A stretch of DNA of 64,000 nt, taken from contig JARLGZ010000030.1 in the NCBI GenBank assembly GCA_031292515.1, positions 124,001 to 188,000 of the forward strand. Direction: 5' to 3'. The stretch is from Puia sp. (GTDB lineage Bacteria; Bacteroidota; Bacteroidia; Chitinophagales; Chitinophagaceae). The translations under genes were made by a program, and so were the position numbers. The number at the start of each line of letters is the position of its first letter. Positions within the stretch are counted from its first letter, which is position 1. The notes under the pieces were generated by a model, which was not told where the DNA came from, did not search any database, and worked only from the letters and a program-made list of their open reading frames with translations. Of this stretch, positions 17,704 to 25,699 are shown in pieces.

Positions 17704-18531
17704 TCAATAATTGCTGAGGTGGTCAAAGCGGAAATTCCCATCGGCCCTGGCCTTGTCGATAAAGTCTTCCAGTGCAGACCGGAAGGCGCTGTCCTGCAAT
17801 TCGGGATCGTGAAGCAAAATTACGATGCGATCCGGGAGGAAGGTCTTTTTTTTGCTGATCATTTTTTGTACGATTTCGATCATCTCGCTCCCGGTATGAA
17901 GGGAGATGCCTTTGGCGGGCCGGGAACGCCACTCGATATCCCAGCCAAAGATGTGGTAGCCGTTTGCGGCGAGTGTATCGGCGGCTTCGCTTCCGTTGGT
18001 AATATCGTTGCGCGTAAGACTATCGAGCCGGAAGAAATTCCTGCCCGGCAGTCTCGCAAAGTTATTGCTGAACAGCAGGCTGTCCCTGTTCCTGTTAAAA
18101 TCGGACAGGACGGTCTCCGGGTCGCGGAAATATTGCCGGTAATGTCTTTCGGCATGGGTAAAACTATGGTTTCCGGTTTCGATCAGGGGATTGGAGATAT
18201 ATTGATGAAAGAGCATCCGGCTATTCTCATTGCGGTAGACATTCTTGCCGATCAGGAATACGTTGATGAACAGGTTGTCCTTTTGACAAAGCTCATTTAC
18301 TTTTTCGCTGCCGGCACAGGGGCCATCGTCAAAGGTCAGGTAGATCGTATAGGGAGCGATCGCCTTTTTTGGATTGAGGATGGCATGCGACGCAGGGGCC
18401 AATGAATGCAAGGAGGTCTCCCCCGCGAGGAGAGGTCCCGTAATGCCCGTGATTTTCGGCCCCGCGTTAAAAGAAAAGAGAAACAGGGCGCTGACACAGG
18501 AAAGTGATATACGCTGATAGTTCCAAATCAT
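17704..18531 (-). CDS. Secreted polysaccharide deacetylase (NodB domain)
   Basis: This 275-residue protein has an N-terminal signal (ISLSCVSALFLFSF) and a NodB homology domain from about residue 60. Motif 1 is TFDDGP at 66-71 with catalytic Asp68 and metal ligand Asp69. Motif 2 is HSFTH at 122-126, and an ARLPGRNFFR segment stands for motif 3. These metal-dependent esterases remove N- or O-acetyl groups from peptidoglycan, chitin or exopolysaccharide. The substrate cannot be told from sequence. It is transcribed alone or with the AhpD-like gene 75 bp downstream. Confidence 0.87.
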   Translation of the reverse strand: MIWNYQRISLSCVSALFLFSFNAGPKITGITGPLLAGETSLHSLAPASHAILNPKKAIAPYTIYLTFDDGPCAGSEKVNELCQKDNLFINVFLIGKNVYRNENSRMLFHQYISNPLIETGNHSFTHAERHYRQYFRDPETVLSDFNRNRDSLLFSNNFARLPGRNFFRLDSLTRNDITNGSEAADTLAANGYHIFGWDIEWRSRPAKGISLHTGSEMIEIVQKMISKKKTFLPDRIVILLHDPELQDSAFRSALEDFIDKARADGNFRFDHLSNY

Positions 18532-18830
18532 GGACTCCTTGGTTGTAATCCTGGAATGATCGTACTGCTACGGTTGTACGGTTACGCAACATCGATTGTA
18601 TCATATTGATAATACTGCTGCAAAACCGACAGGACCCGTGAGGTTAGTAAAAAGGGTAGCTTCATGCGTGTGCGGATGGAGATAGGATATGAGACGGGTT
18701 CTGATGACCGCATGAACTCAGTTATCAGGCGGATATCCAGGAAGAGACAAGTTAATAAAATATCCCGGTAAAACCTGATGTTAAAACCCTTTTTACGAAA
18801 TCTTAATATCTTTAGGGAAATGCATTTTTC
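18532..18830. other. Divergent intergenic spacer, 299 bp
   Basis: No gene or strong repeat is visible. Near the right end TATCTTTA (18807-18814) is a one-mismatch -7 element for the plus-strand gene at 18831. Confidence 0.5.
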
Positions 18831-19484
18831 ATGGCCTCGGCTCCGTCAGAAAAATTGAAGATCAGGGAATATGATATCCTATTGACTCTCAATGCCCCGG
18901 ATGGGTTCAAAAGATCGCTGGGGACGCTGCCTACGGGTGTAAAGATCGTGTCGGCAGGGCGCGAATATCAGCAAATACACTGGTTTGTACTCAATAAGTC
19001 ATTGCTGAACAATGAATTGCCAAAAATACTTCGATTATTACGGGAGGATGTGCTATGCTGGGTCTACTATCCCAAGCGCAGTTCGAAGATCCAGACGGAC
19101 CTGAGCCGGGACAAGGGATGGGAAGAGCTCCTCAGGCAAAATATCCGGTGGCTCAGCCTGATATCTTTCGATGATACCTGGTCGGCCTTTAGTCTCCGGC
19201 TCAAGACGGCCTGTGACGATAAGAAGATGGCCCGGCCAAAGGAGCGCCCCGTGTTTGAGTATGTGGATCCGGTAAAAAAAACCGTGCGGCTGCCCGAAGA
19301 TTTTGAGAAGGTGCTGGCAAAAGATAAAAAGGCCGAAGCCTTTTTTCAAGCCTTGTCCTTCACCAACAAAAAAGAATATGTTGAATGGGTCGTTAGCGCG
19401 AAGCGTGAAGCTACCCGGACGGAGCGGGTAAATGAATCGCTGGACCGCTTGCGCCGGGAATGGAAGAATCCCCGGAATTTGTGA
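18831..19484 (+). CDS. DUF3052-like domain fused to YdeI/OmpD-associated (OmdA) domain
   Basis: The 217-residue protein seems to have two parts. Residues 1-130 (LKIREYDILLTLNAPDGFKRSLG, then GVKIVSAG and ILRLLREDVLCWVYYPK) resemble DUF3052-type alpha/beta proteins with a two-fold NAPxGF pattern. Residues about 150-217 (VRLPEDFEKVLAKDKKAEAFF and FTNKKEYVEWVVSAKREATR) match the YdeI/OmdA C-terminal helical domain, named for bacteriocin-protection genes. Its biochemical role is unknown. It is convergent to the encapsulin cargo gene with only four bases between stop codons, but there is no reason to link it functionally. Confidence 0.7.
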   Translation: MASAPSEKLKIREYDILLTLNAPDGFKRSLGTLPTGVKIVSAGREYQQIHWFVLNKSLLNNELPKILRLLREDVLCWVYYPKRSSKIQTDLSRDKGWEELLRQNIRWLSLISFDDTWSAFSLRLKTACDDKKMARPKERPVFEYVDPVKKTVRLPEDFEKVLAKDKKAEAFFQALSFTNKKEYVEWVVSAKREATRTERVNESLDRLRREWKNPRNL

Positions 19485-19488
19485 CTGC

Positions 19489-21291
19489 TCAACGGTTTTT
19501 AAGACGTCGTACTGCATCGACCAGCCTATCGATCTCGGCGCAGGTATTGTAGAGTGCGAGAGAAGGACGCACCGAGCTTTCTACCCCGAACCTCCTTAGG
19601 ATCGGTTGTGCGCAATGGTGACCCGATCTTACGGCAATGCCTTCCCGACTCAGCGCGGCGCCGACGTCTTCGGTGCGGAATCCCGCCAGTACAAACGACA
19701 GCACGCCGGCTTTTTCTTTTGCCGTTCCGATCAGCCTCAACCCGGGAATATCTTTCAGGAGGTTGGTGGCGTATTCGAGCAGGTAGTGTTCGTATTGGCC
19801 AATTAAGTCGATGCCTATCCTGTTCACATAGTCGATGGCGGCTCCCAGTCCGACCGCGTCGGCGATATTGCCGGTGCCCGCTTCAAAGCGTGACGGCGCA
19901 TTTTGATACTTCGTATGTTCGAAAGTTACGTCCGAGATCATATTTCCTCCTCCCTGCCAGGGTTGTGTTGCGTTGAGCAGCTCTTCTTTGCCATGCAGGA
20001 CGCCGATGCCAGTCGGGCCAAAGACCTTGTGCCCGGAAAAAACATACCAGTCGCTGTTCAAAGCCTGTACATCCGCGCGCATATGCGAGACAGCCTGGGC
20101 TCCGTCCACCAGCACTTTTGCACCGGCCTGATGCGCCATTTCGACCATTTTTTTTGCCGGCGTAATCGTGCCGAGCGCATTGGATACCTGTGTAAAGGAC
20201 ACCAGTTTTGTCCGTGGGCCTAACAGTTTTGCGTATTCTTCCAGTATCACCTGGCCATCGTCATCCACCGGGATGACCCGGAGCTTCAGATCCTTTTTTG
20301 CAGCCAGCTGCTGCCAGGGAACGATATTCGCGTGGTGCTCCAGCCAGCTGATGATGATCTCATCGCCTGAACGGAGATGCTGTTCTCCCCAGCTTTGTGC
20401 CACCAGGTTGATCGCTTCGGTGGACCCCCGGACGAATACGATCTCGTTGGGGGAGGAGGCGTTCAGGAACTGCTGTACTTTTTTGCGGGCGCCCTCATAG
20501 GCATCCGTGGCGCGTGCCGCCAGTTCATGAGCGGCCCGGTGTATATTGGAGTTCTCGTGTTCATAAAAATAGCTCAGCCTGTCGATGACGCTTTTGGGTT
20601 TTTGTGTGGTGGCTGCGTTGTCGAGCCAGACCAGCGGAAGGCCGTTTACCCGTTCCTTGAGGATGGGGAAATCCTGCCGGACCCTGTTCACGTCGAAGAA
20701 GGGGATTCCCGTTCCGCCGCTGAATACGGGGTTCAGAAAATAAAACGAAGAGGCGTGCCCGGACCCGGGGAATCCCGCACCTCCCATATGGGGCAATTGT
20801 CCCTGAGGGATAGACGTGGGGATGGCCCTCAGCAATTCCTGCAATTCCGATTCGAATGAGTAGGGCATGGGCTGTCCTCCGATGGGCTTGTCTCTGTCAG
20901 CTCCTGATTTGTATCGAGCCGCCGAAGGCGATATCCCGCTCCCGGCCACCGATTCGGGGATTCGTCCGGGCGTGGCAAGATGCGGATCATGGAGGGCGGT
21001 CTGTGGATGGCTGAGGTCGACCGGGTCCCCGTGTTGAACGAGAACATCGTTCTTCCCGGCTGCAGGCTGGTTGCCCGGGCCGACAGGTTGGACATCCCGG
21101 ATCGCGTTGCCCGGCAGGGAGCCGACGGCGCCCAGGTTTATACCGGTCGATGCGGGGTTCATGCCCGCCGAGGCGGGAAATCCACCCGGAAGGGCCGCGA
21201 AAAATTCGTTGGCCAGTTTCCCGAGGGCCGAAGCGTCGGGCGCGCCGCCGGCATATAGATTGCCCGGGATATTACTATCTGTTGTGCTCAT
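19489..21291 (-). CDS. Family 2A encapsulin cargo: SufS-type cysteine desulfurase with disordered N-terminal targeting region
   Basis: This 600-residue PLP enzyme removes sulfur from cysteine to give alanine and an enzyme persulfide. The catalytic domain starts near residue 198 (DFPILKERVNGLPLVWLDNAATTQKP) and is SufS-like: HHANIVPWQ, the PLP lysine in FSGHKVFGPTG, and the active-site Cys560 in SGHHCAQP. In front of it are about 195 residues rich in Gly, Pro, Ala and Ser, far longer than SufS (about 410 residues in total). Conserved-looking islands lie at 22-37 (ALGKLANEFFAALPGG) and 143-161 (PYSFESELQELLRAIPTS). Such extensions direct the desulfurase into family 2A encapsulins, and the shell gene lies immediately upstream in the same orientation. 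The targeting role of the islands is inferred. Confidence 0.95.
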   Translation of the reverse strand: MSTTDSNIPGNLYAGGAPDASALGKLANEFFAALPGGFPASAGMNPASTGINLGAVGSLPGNAIRDVQPVGPGNQPAAGKNDVLVQHGDPVDLSHPQTALHDPHLATPGRIPESVAGSGISPSAARYKSGADRDKPIGGQPMPYSFESELQELLRAIPTSIPQGQLPHMGGAGFPGSGHASSFYFLNPVFSGGTGIPFFDVNRVRQDFPILKERVNGLPLVWLDNAATTQKPKSVIDRLSYFYEHENSNIHRAAHELAARATDAYEGARKKVQQFLNASSPNEIVFVRGSTEAINLVAQSWGEQHLRSGDEIIISWLEHHANIVPWQQLAAKKDLKLRVIPVDDDGQVILEEYAKLLGPRTKLVSFTQVSNALGTITPAKKMVEMAHQAGAKVLVDGAQAVSHMRADVQALNSDWYVFSGHKVFGPTGIGVLHGKEELLNATQPWQGGGNMISDVTFEHTKYQNAPSRFEAGTGNIADAVGLGAAIDYVNRIGIDLIGQYEHYLLEYATNLLKDIPGLRLIGTAKEKAGVLSFVLAGFRTEDVGAALSREGIAVRSGHHCAQPILRRFGVESSVRPSLALYNTCAEIDRLVDAVRRLKNR

Positions 21292-21310
21292 GGTATTTTC
21301 TTTTTATACG

Positions 21311-21330
21311 CATGCGCGGTTATGCGCATG
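21311..21330 (-). promoter_or_regulatory. Intercistronic hairpin between encapsulin shell and cargo genes
   Basis: A perfect 7-bp GC-rich stem, CATGCGC with GCGCATG, surrounds a 6-nt loop. In the transcript it ends 19 nt before the cargo ATG and follows the shell stop by about 80 nt. It is followed by an A-rich, not U-rich, stretch, so it is not an intrinsic terminator. A role in mRNA processing or in limiting cargo translation relative to shell is possible. Confidence 0.55.
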
Positions 21331-21410
21331 TATCTGTCATACCCATTGTCTTTTACAGGCATGTCCTATCGTGCCCACGCCTTATCGTAACGCTCTATTG
21401 CAGGGCCGCT

Positions 21411-22328
21411 CTATTTGTACTCATGGTATTTTCCGATTTCCACGTCTTCGAGAACGGCGATGGCGTCATCAACCAATACGGCCAGTGAACAATAAAGAGA
21501 GACCAGATAGGAGGCTATGGCTTTGTCGTTAATACCCATGAATCGGACGGACAGACCGGGCGACTGTTCCCCCGGAAGGTTTGGCTGATAGAGGCCCACC
21601 ACGCCCTGGCGGCTCTCGCCGGTACGCAACAGGAGGATCTTCGACTTACCCTTTTCGACAGGGATCTTGTCGGATGGGATCAGCGGGATCCCACGCCAGG
21701 TCAGAAATTGTGAACCGAACAGGGATATTGTCGGAGGGGGGACGCCACGGCGTGTACATTCGCGGCCAAAAGCGGCTATCGCCTGGGGATGAAGCAGGAA
21801 GAAGCCCGGTTCCTTCCAGACTTTTGTAATCAGTTCGTCGAGGTCGTCGGGGGTCGGTGCACCCGTTCTCGTTTTGATATGCTGTGAAGGGCTGATGCTG
21901 TGCAGCAGGCCATATTCCTTGTTATTGATCAATTCGCTCTCCTGTCTCTCCTTTATCGCCTCGATGGTCAAGCGGAGCTGTTCGCTGATCTGGTTATAAG
22001 GCTTGCTGTAGAGGTCGGAAACGCGGGTGTGGACGTCCAGCACCGTGTTGACGGCGCTCAGGTTGTATTCGCGCGGGTTCTCGATATAATCCACGAATGT
22101 CTGCGGGAGAGCCCTCTCGTCACGACCCGAACAGTCTACTTCCACGTTTTCGGCGTCTTTTACTTTGTTCAGACGGTAGACACCCGATTCTACGGGGATC
22201 CAGCTCATGAGATGGGTGAGCCAACGGGGGGTAATGGTCGGCATCTGGGGCACGGTCCGGGTGGCAATGGCAAGCTGTCTCGCGGCTACGTCGCCTAATG
22301 CGGTCTGTTTTTTGGATTCTTCTGGCAT
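21411..22328 (-). CDS. srpI: Family 2A encapsulin nanocompartment shell protein (SrpI-like)
   Basis: The 305-residue protein is an HK97-fold shell subunit. It aligns by eye through its whole length with Synechococcus SrpI: ALGDVAARQLAIATRTVPQM, ITPRWLTHLMSWIPVESGVYR, LPQTFVDYIENPREY, HTRVSDLYSKPYNQI, LRLTIEAIKERQE, GAPTPDDLDELITKVWK, GVPPPTISLFG, TWRGIPLIPSDK and GESRQGVVGLYQP. The end DVEIGKYHEYK is also shared. Family 2A shells self-assemble and package a cysteine desulfurase, here the next gene, 119 bp downstream. I chose the ATG at 22328; the frame continues upstream but the extra residues do not look conserved. A -7 element at 22413-22420 and a small 6-bp stem at 22362-22378 lie in the leader. 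Confidence 0.97.
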   Translation of the reverse strand: MPEESKKQTALGDVAARQLAIATRTVPQMPTITPRWLTHLMSWIPVESGVYRLNKVKDAENVEVDCSGRDERALPQTFVDYIENPREYNLSAVNTVLDVHTRVSDLYSKPYNQISEQLRLTIEAIKERQESELINNKEYGLLHSISPSQHIKTRTGAPTPDDLDELITKVWKEPGFFLLHPQAIAAFGRECTRRGVPPPTISLFGSQFLTWRGIPLIPSDKIPVEKGKSKILLLRTGESRQGVVGLYQPNLPGEQSPGLSVRFMGINDKAIASYLVSLYCSLAVLVDDAIAVLEDVEIGKYHEYK

Positions 22329-22412
22329 TTTGCAGATTTTTTTGTTAGAATTAAATAGAGAATCCTGCTCTACAGGATGCGGAATTGTAAAGTGTCTGCG
22401 GTGGTTGGAGGT

Positions 22413-22420
22413 CAAATGTA
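22413..22420 (-). promoter_or_regulatory. Predicted -7 element for the encapsulin operon
   Basis: On the minus strand TACATTTG matches TAnnTTTG exactly. A T-rich stretch about 20 bp upstream could act as the -33 element. The leader to the shell ATG would be about 78 nt. Confidence 0.45.
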
Positions 22421-22493
22421 TTAAAAAAAACGATACTGGTAAAAAAGACCATAAAACGGTGGACTAACACCTTTATACCGTACGTGGAAGGTC

Positions 22494-22501
22494 TATCTTT
22501 G
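22494..22501 (+). promoter_or_regulatory. Predicted -7 element for the DUF983 gene
   Basis: TATCTTTG matches TAnnTTTG exactly, 18 bp upstream of the ATG at 22519. It forms a divergent promoter pair with the encapsulin promoter about 75 bp away. Confidence 0.45.
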
Positions 22502-22518
22502 GCCTTCAAAAGGAATTT

Positions 22519-22989
22519 ATGGACCCAATAATAACCGCTCCCCCCGAAGAGAGCAAGCCTTCATGGACAAACCTGCTGAAATGCAGATGTCCCCGTTGCC
22601 GGAGGGGACAGATGTTCACTTACGCAAATCCTTATAACCTGCGTACTTTTATGAAGATGAACGAGACCTGCCCGGTCTGCGGGCAGCTTTTCGACATCGA
22701 GCCGGGTTTTTACTATGGCACGAGTTTTATCAGCTATGCATTTGCCGTGATGCTGAGTGTAGCCAGTTTTGTGGCCTGGTGGCTTTTTTTAGGATTTTCA
22801 CTCCATGACAACCGGGTCTTTTTTTGGATGATCGCCAACGCCTTTCTGCTGGTGGCGGCCCAGCCGCCCCTGATGCGGCTGGCAAGGACGGTCTGGCTGG
22901 CCTTTTTTGTCCGGTATGATCCTCATTGGCGAACCCAGCCCCCGCCGGAGGCTGAAAGGTTCAATCCCGACCAGAAGAATGCCTGGTAA
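22519..22989 (+). CDS. DUF983 membrane protein with zinc-ribbon-like cysteines
   Basis: This 156-residue protein starts with a cytoplasmic segment holding two Cys pairs, CRCPRCRRG and ETCPVCGQLFD, which resemble a zinc ribbon. Two membrane helices follow (FAVMLSVASFVAWWLFL and FFWMIANAFLLVAAQPPLM), then a short tail. The conserved phrase FDIEPGFYYGTSFISYA is diagnostic of DUF983. The family is widespread in Bacteroidota and alphaproteobacteria but its function is unknown. The gene is divergent from the encapsulin operon and 57 bp from the NagB-like gene on the same strand. Confidence 0.88.
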   Translation: MDPIITAPPEESKPSWTNLLKCRCPRCRRGQMFTYANPYNLRTFMKMNETCPVCGQLFDIEPGFYYGTSFISYAFAVMLSVASFVAWWLFLGFSLHDNRVFFWMIANAFLLVAAQPPLMRLARTVWLAFFVRYDPHWRTQPPPEAERFNPDQKNAW

Positions 22990-23046
22990 ACCAGAGAAAC
23001 TCCTGGTAAAAAAATCTGCTATCTTGGGCTCAAAGTAAAACAGTAT

Positions 23047-23808
23047 ATGAAGATTGTGATCTCGCCGGATCCCATCGCGATGGGGCGGGCCGCGGGTACA
23101 GCCGCGGCGGAACTGATTCTGGGATCGATTGCCGCACATGGCGGCGCCCATATCATCCTGGCGACGGGCGCCAGCCAGTTCGAAACGTTAAACCACCTGG
23201 TGGCCGATAAAAGGATCGACTGGTCGAAAGTGACGATGTTCCATCTGGACGAATATATCGGTCTTCCGCCCGGTCACCCGGCCAGCTTCCGGAGATACCT
23301 GACCGAAAGGTTCCTGGACAAGGTGCCGGCGCTGAAAGAGTATTTCCTGATCGACGGAGAGGCAGACGCCGTTGCCGAATGCGACCGGCTGAATCAGTTG
23401 ATCGCAAAATATCCCATCGATGTGGCGCTGGTGGGGATCGGGGAAAACGGGCATCTGGCTTTTAACGATCCTCCCGCCGATTTTGAAACCGAAACGCCTT
23501 ATCTCGTTGTCGAACTCGATGAAGCCTGCCGCCGGCAGCAGTTCGGGGAAGGATGGTTCCCTGCGCCCGGGGACGTACCGCGCCGGGCTATCAGCATGAG
23601 CATCCGCCAGATCATGCGTTCCGCGCAAATCGTGTGTTCTGTGCCCGACAAAAGAAAGTCCCTGGCTGTGGGAGAGTGCCTGGAGGGCCCTGTCGGCCCG
23701 CTGCATCCGGCCAGCATCCTGCAGACACATCCGGGTTGCACGGTTTTCCTCGACGAGGCGGCGGCGGGAAGACTGTCCAAAGCAACGGCTCATGGGCAAG
23801 TGGGCTGA
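23047..23808 (+). CDS. Glucosamine-6-phosphate deaminase-like protein (NagB family)
   Basis: The 253-residue protein has the NagB/6-phosphogluconolactonase Rossmann-like fold. [12 protein letters not shown] near the start is the phosphate loop, and [11 protein letters not shown] contains the catalytic Asp. [14 protein letters not shown] supplies the His/Asn/Glu set. The C-terminal [17 protein letters not shown] fits NagB. NagB converts glucosamine 6-phosphate to fructose 6-phosphate and ammonia in amino-sugar catabolism. It is slightly shorter than E. coli NagB and lacks part of the allosteric region, so it may be one of the paralogues common in Bacteroidota rather than the main enzyme. A near-consensus -7 element (TATCTTGG at 23020) precedes it. 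Confidence 0.87.
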   Translation: MKIVISPDPIAMGRAAGTAAAELILGSIAAHGGAHIILATGASQFETLNHLVADKRIDWSKVTMFHLDEYIGLPPGHPASFRRYLTERFLDKVPALKEYFLIDGEADAVAECDRLNQLIAKYPIDVALVGIGENGHLAFNDPPADFETETPYLVVELDEACRRQQFGEGWFPAPGDVPRRAISMSIRQIMRSAQIVCSVPDKRKSLAVGECLEGPVGPLHPASILQTHPGCTVFLDEAAAGRLSKATAHGQVG

Positions 23809-23947
23809 TTGGCGGCGGGAACGCCGACCAGGGGCAGCCGACCAAAAGAAAGGGGTCTCGCCGGCAGATGGTCTCATCCGGTCTCATCGCCAGATGGAGA
23901 AATGGCCGGTGAGAGAACATCAGCGGACAGGGTCGGGATGACAAGGT

Positions 23948-24154
23948 TCAGGCCCCCCCCTTTTCCATATTCGAGATGATCTTATTTACTTCCTGTTCGG
24001 TGGAGCGCAGCCGCTCCTGGCAGAAACTGATGAGTTCGGAGGCCCTTTTTACTTTCTCCGCGAGCAAGTCCACGGAAACCGATTCGTCTTCTATTCCGCG
24101 GGTGATCTCCATCAACTCCGCATAGGCTTTTTCATATGTCAGGGTCTCTTCCAT
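23948..24154 (-). CDS. xseB: Exodeoxyribonuclease VII small subunit
   Basis: This 68-residue helical protein has the XseB pattern (LTYEKAYAELMEITRGIEDES, then LAEKVKRASELISFCQERL). It binds the large subunit so that exonuclease VII can degrade single-stranded DNA in both directions. Its ATG overlaps the end of xseA by 23 bp, indicating translational coupling. Length and start agree with the family. Confidence 0.93.
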   Translation of the reverse strand: MEETLTYEKAYAELMEITRGIEDESVSVDLLAEKVKRASELISFCQERLRSTEQEVNKIISNMEKGGA

Positions 24155-25502
24155 CGTATGCAGTTTTTTTGTTTATAATAGCTCCCAGTTCCTGGTCATG
24201 CAGCAATACCGAGATCTTTCCGCCGACGGGAATGTCTTCACCCCGGGCAACGATCCTGCCGTCAAATTTCACCAGGGCAAAACCCCGCCGTAGCGTATTG
24301 GCCGGAGATGCCAGCCTGATCAATGCTTTGCAGTGCGCCAGATGGCCCTCCTGGTTTTTAAGGTAGCGGGTCTTTAGTTCTCCGAGGTTGGAAAGCAGTC
24401 TAAGGGATGTCTTTCTGTCGTATAGGATGGACTGGGTATTTTGAAGGGTCGTCTGCCGGGCAGCCCGGAGCCTGTCTTTCCATGTGTTCAACAGGTCGCG
24501 GCTTTGGTGGCTGATCCGGGTCTGTATCTGTGTCAGGGTCCTCCCGTGAAGGGAGCAGAGCTGTTGGGATCTGATGATGACGGCTTTTTGAATCCTAAGC
24601 AGTTCCTCCTCGAAGCGACGATTGTGCGCGATGATGAACTCGGCCGATTGTGTGGGGGTCCGGGTGGCGGTATGCGCCATGAGGTCAGCGATCGTGGTAT
24701 TCTTCTGGTGGCCGATGCCGGTGATGACGGGAATGGGTATGCGTGCGATGGCCTGTCCGATCAGGTAGTTGTCGAAGATCAGGAGGTCTGTCTGGGCGCC
24801 TCCTCCCCGGGTGATCACGATGGCGTCATACCCGGTACCGGAATTATAGATGCTGACCAGTTTATTCCTGAACGCGACGGCATTGGAATCTCCCTGCACT
24901 TCGGTATGGTATTCATCGATCCGGAACCGATAGCCAAAGCCGTTTGACCGGAGCGTATGTATAAAATCCTGCAGACCGGCCGAAGAACCCGAAGAGATTA
25001 CGGCGATGGTTTGGATGACGCGGTTTAATGAGAGGCTTTTATTCTTTGTAAAATAATCCTCTCCCTTCCGGGTTATAAAACCGGGGTTCTCAGCCACCAG
25101 CCTGTCGAGGGTGGCCTGTTTCTGCTGTTCGATCAGGCCCAGGGTGAAACGGGGATCGATCGCGATCAACTGCAACTGCAGCCCATATACACCATGAAAG
25201 CCGACGCGGACCTGTACGAGTACCTGGATATTGTTGCCGAAACGCTGACCGGTAATCTTTTCAAATTGTTCGATTTGCCGGGAGCCCGATCCCCAGGCTT
25301 TTGAGGAGAAGCGGGCGAGCAACTCATTGCTGTGGGCGTCTTTTTCGACGAGCTCGAAATAGTGATAGGCGGAGGATGGCTTGAACGTATGATTGGTGAC
25401 GTCTGCGATCACCCAAAAGGAGGCGTCGCGGTACGCGTTTACCAGTACCGCTTCTATATGAGCAGAGAGTTCCGCCAGTCGTATCGCGTTGTATGTTTCC
25501 AG
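24132..25502 (-). CDS. xseA: Exodeoxyribonuclease VII large subunit, apparent CTG start
   Basis: The catalytic subunit of exonuclease VII contains an N-terminal OB-fold (WVIADVTNHTFKPSSAYHYFELVEK), the central nuclease domain (VITRGGGAQTDLLIFDN and ITGIGHQKNTTIADLMAHTATRTPTQSAEFI) and a coiled-coil C-terminal region. The first GTG (25412) would start inside the OB fold. Upstream of it the frame continues with LETYNAIRLAELSAHIEAVLVNAYRDAS-like sequence (residues 1-28), which looks like the normal beginning of Chitinophagaceae XseA, back to an in-frame TAA. That stretch contains no ATG, GTG or TTG. The CTG at 25502 is the most natural start (456 residues); ATT at 25511 is the alternative. Function is certain, start is not. 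Confidence 0.92.
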   Translation of the reverse strand: METYNAIRLAELSAHIEAVLVNAYRDASFWVIADVTNHTFKPSSAYHYFELVEKDAHSNELLARFSSKAWGSGSRQIEQFEKITGQRFGNNIQVLVQVRVGFHGVYGLQLQLIAIDPRFTLGLIEQQKQATLDRLVAENPGFITRKGEDYFTKNKSLSLNRVIQTIAVISSGSSAGLQDFIHTLRSNGFGYRFRIDEYHTEVQGDSNAVAFRNKLVSIYNSGTGYDAIVITRGGGAQTDLLIFDNYLIGQAIARIPIPVITGIGHQKNTTIADLMAHTATRTPTQSAEFIIAHNRRFEEELLRIQKAVIIRSQQLCSLHGRTLTQIQTRISHQSRDLLNTWKDRLRAARQTTLQNTQSILYDRKTSLRLLSNLGELKTRYLKNQEGHLAHCKALIRLASPANTLRRGFALVKFDGRIVARGEDIPVGGKISVLLHDQELGAIINKKTAYDGRDPDI

Positions 25503-25519
25503 TTGACGAATATTTTCTT

Positions 25520-25555
25520 ATTGATAAAAGCTTTTCAATTGATAAAAATCTTTCA
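25520..25555. repeat. 18-bp direct repeat, two copies plus partial third
   Basis: ATTGATAAAAGCTTTTCA at 25520-25537 and ATTGATAAAAATCTTTCA at 25538-25555 are followed by a partial ATTGA. The block lies just upstream of xseA, in its putative leader or promoter. Confidence 0.7.
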
Positions 25556-25643
25556 ATTGACGGTCAATATTCCGTGTAAATGAGCAAATTTACTTGTTTT
25601 AATGCCGGATGTTAAAATAGTATCGGAAAAGGCGAGGATAACA

Positions 25644-25651
25644 TATATTTG
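25644..25651 (+). promoter_or_regulatory. Predicted -7 element for the glycosidase gene
   Basis: TATATTTG matches TAnnTTTG exactly. It overlaps a possible TTG start at 25649, which argues for the downstream ATG at 25700 as the true start. Confidence 0.45.
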
Positions 25652-25699
25652 GAAGACGCCGTATCGATAAATTGGCCTAAATTTCTGAACCCGTTTATC

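Noticed and set aside
17701-18405. Plus-strand open frame opposite the polysaccharide deacetylase
   Set aside because: Antisense to the NodB motifs, with no recognisable protein features.
21411-22415. 29-residue longer start for the encapsulin shell protein
   Set aside because: The extra residues precede the conserved beginning and no relative-like sequence is visible there; the ATG at 22328 fits SrpI.
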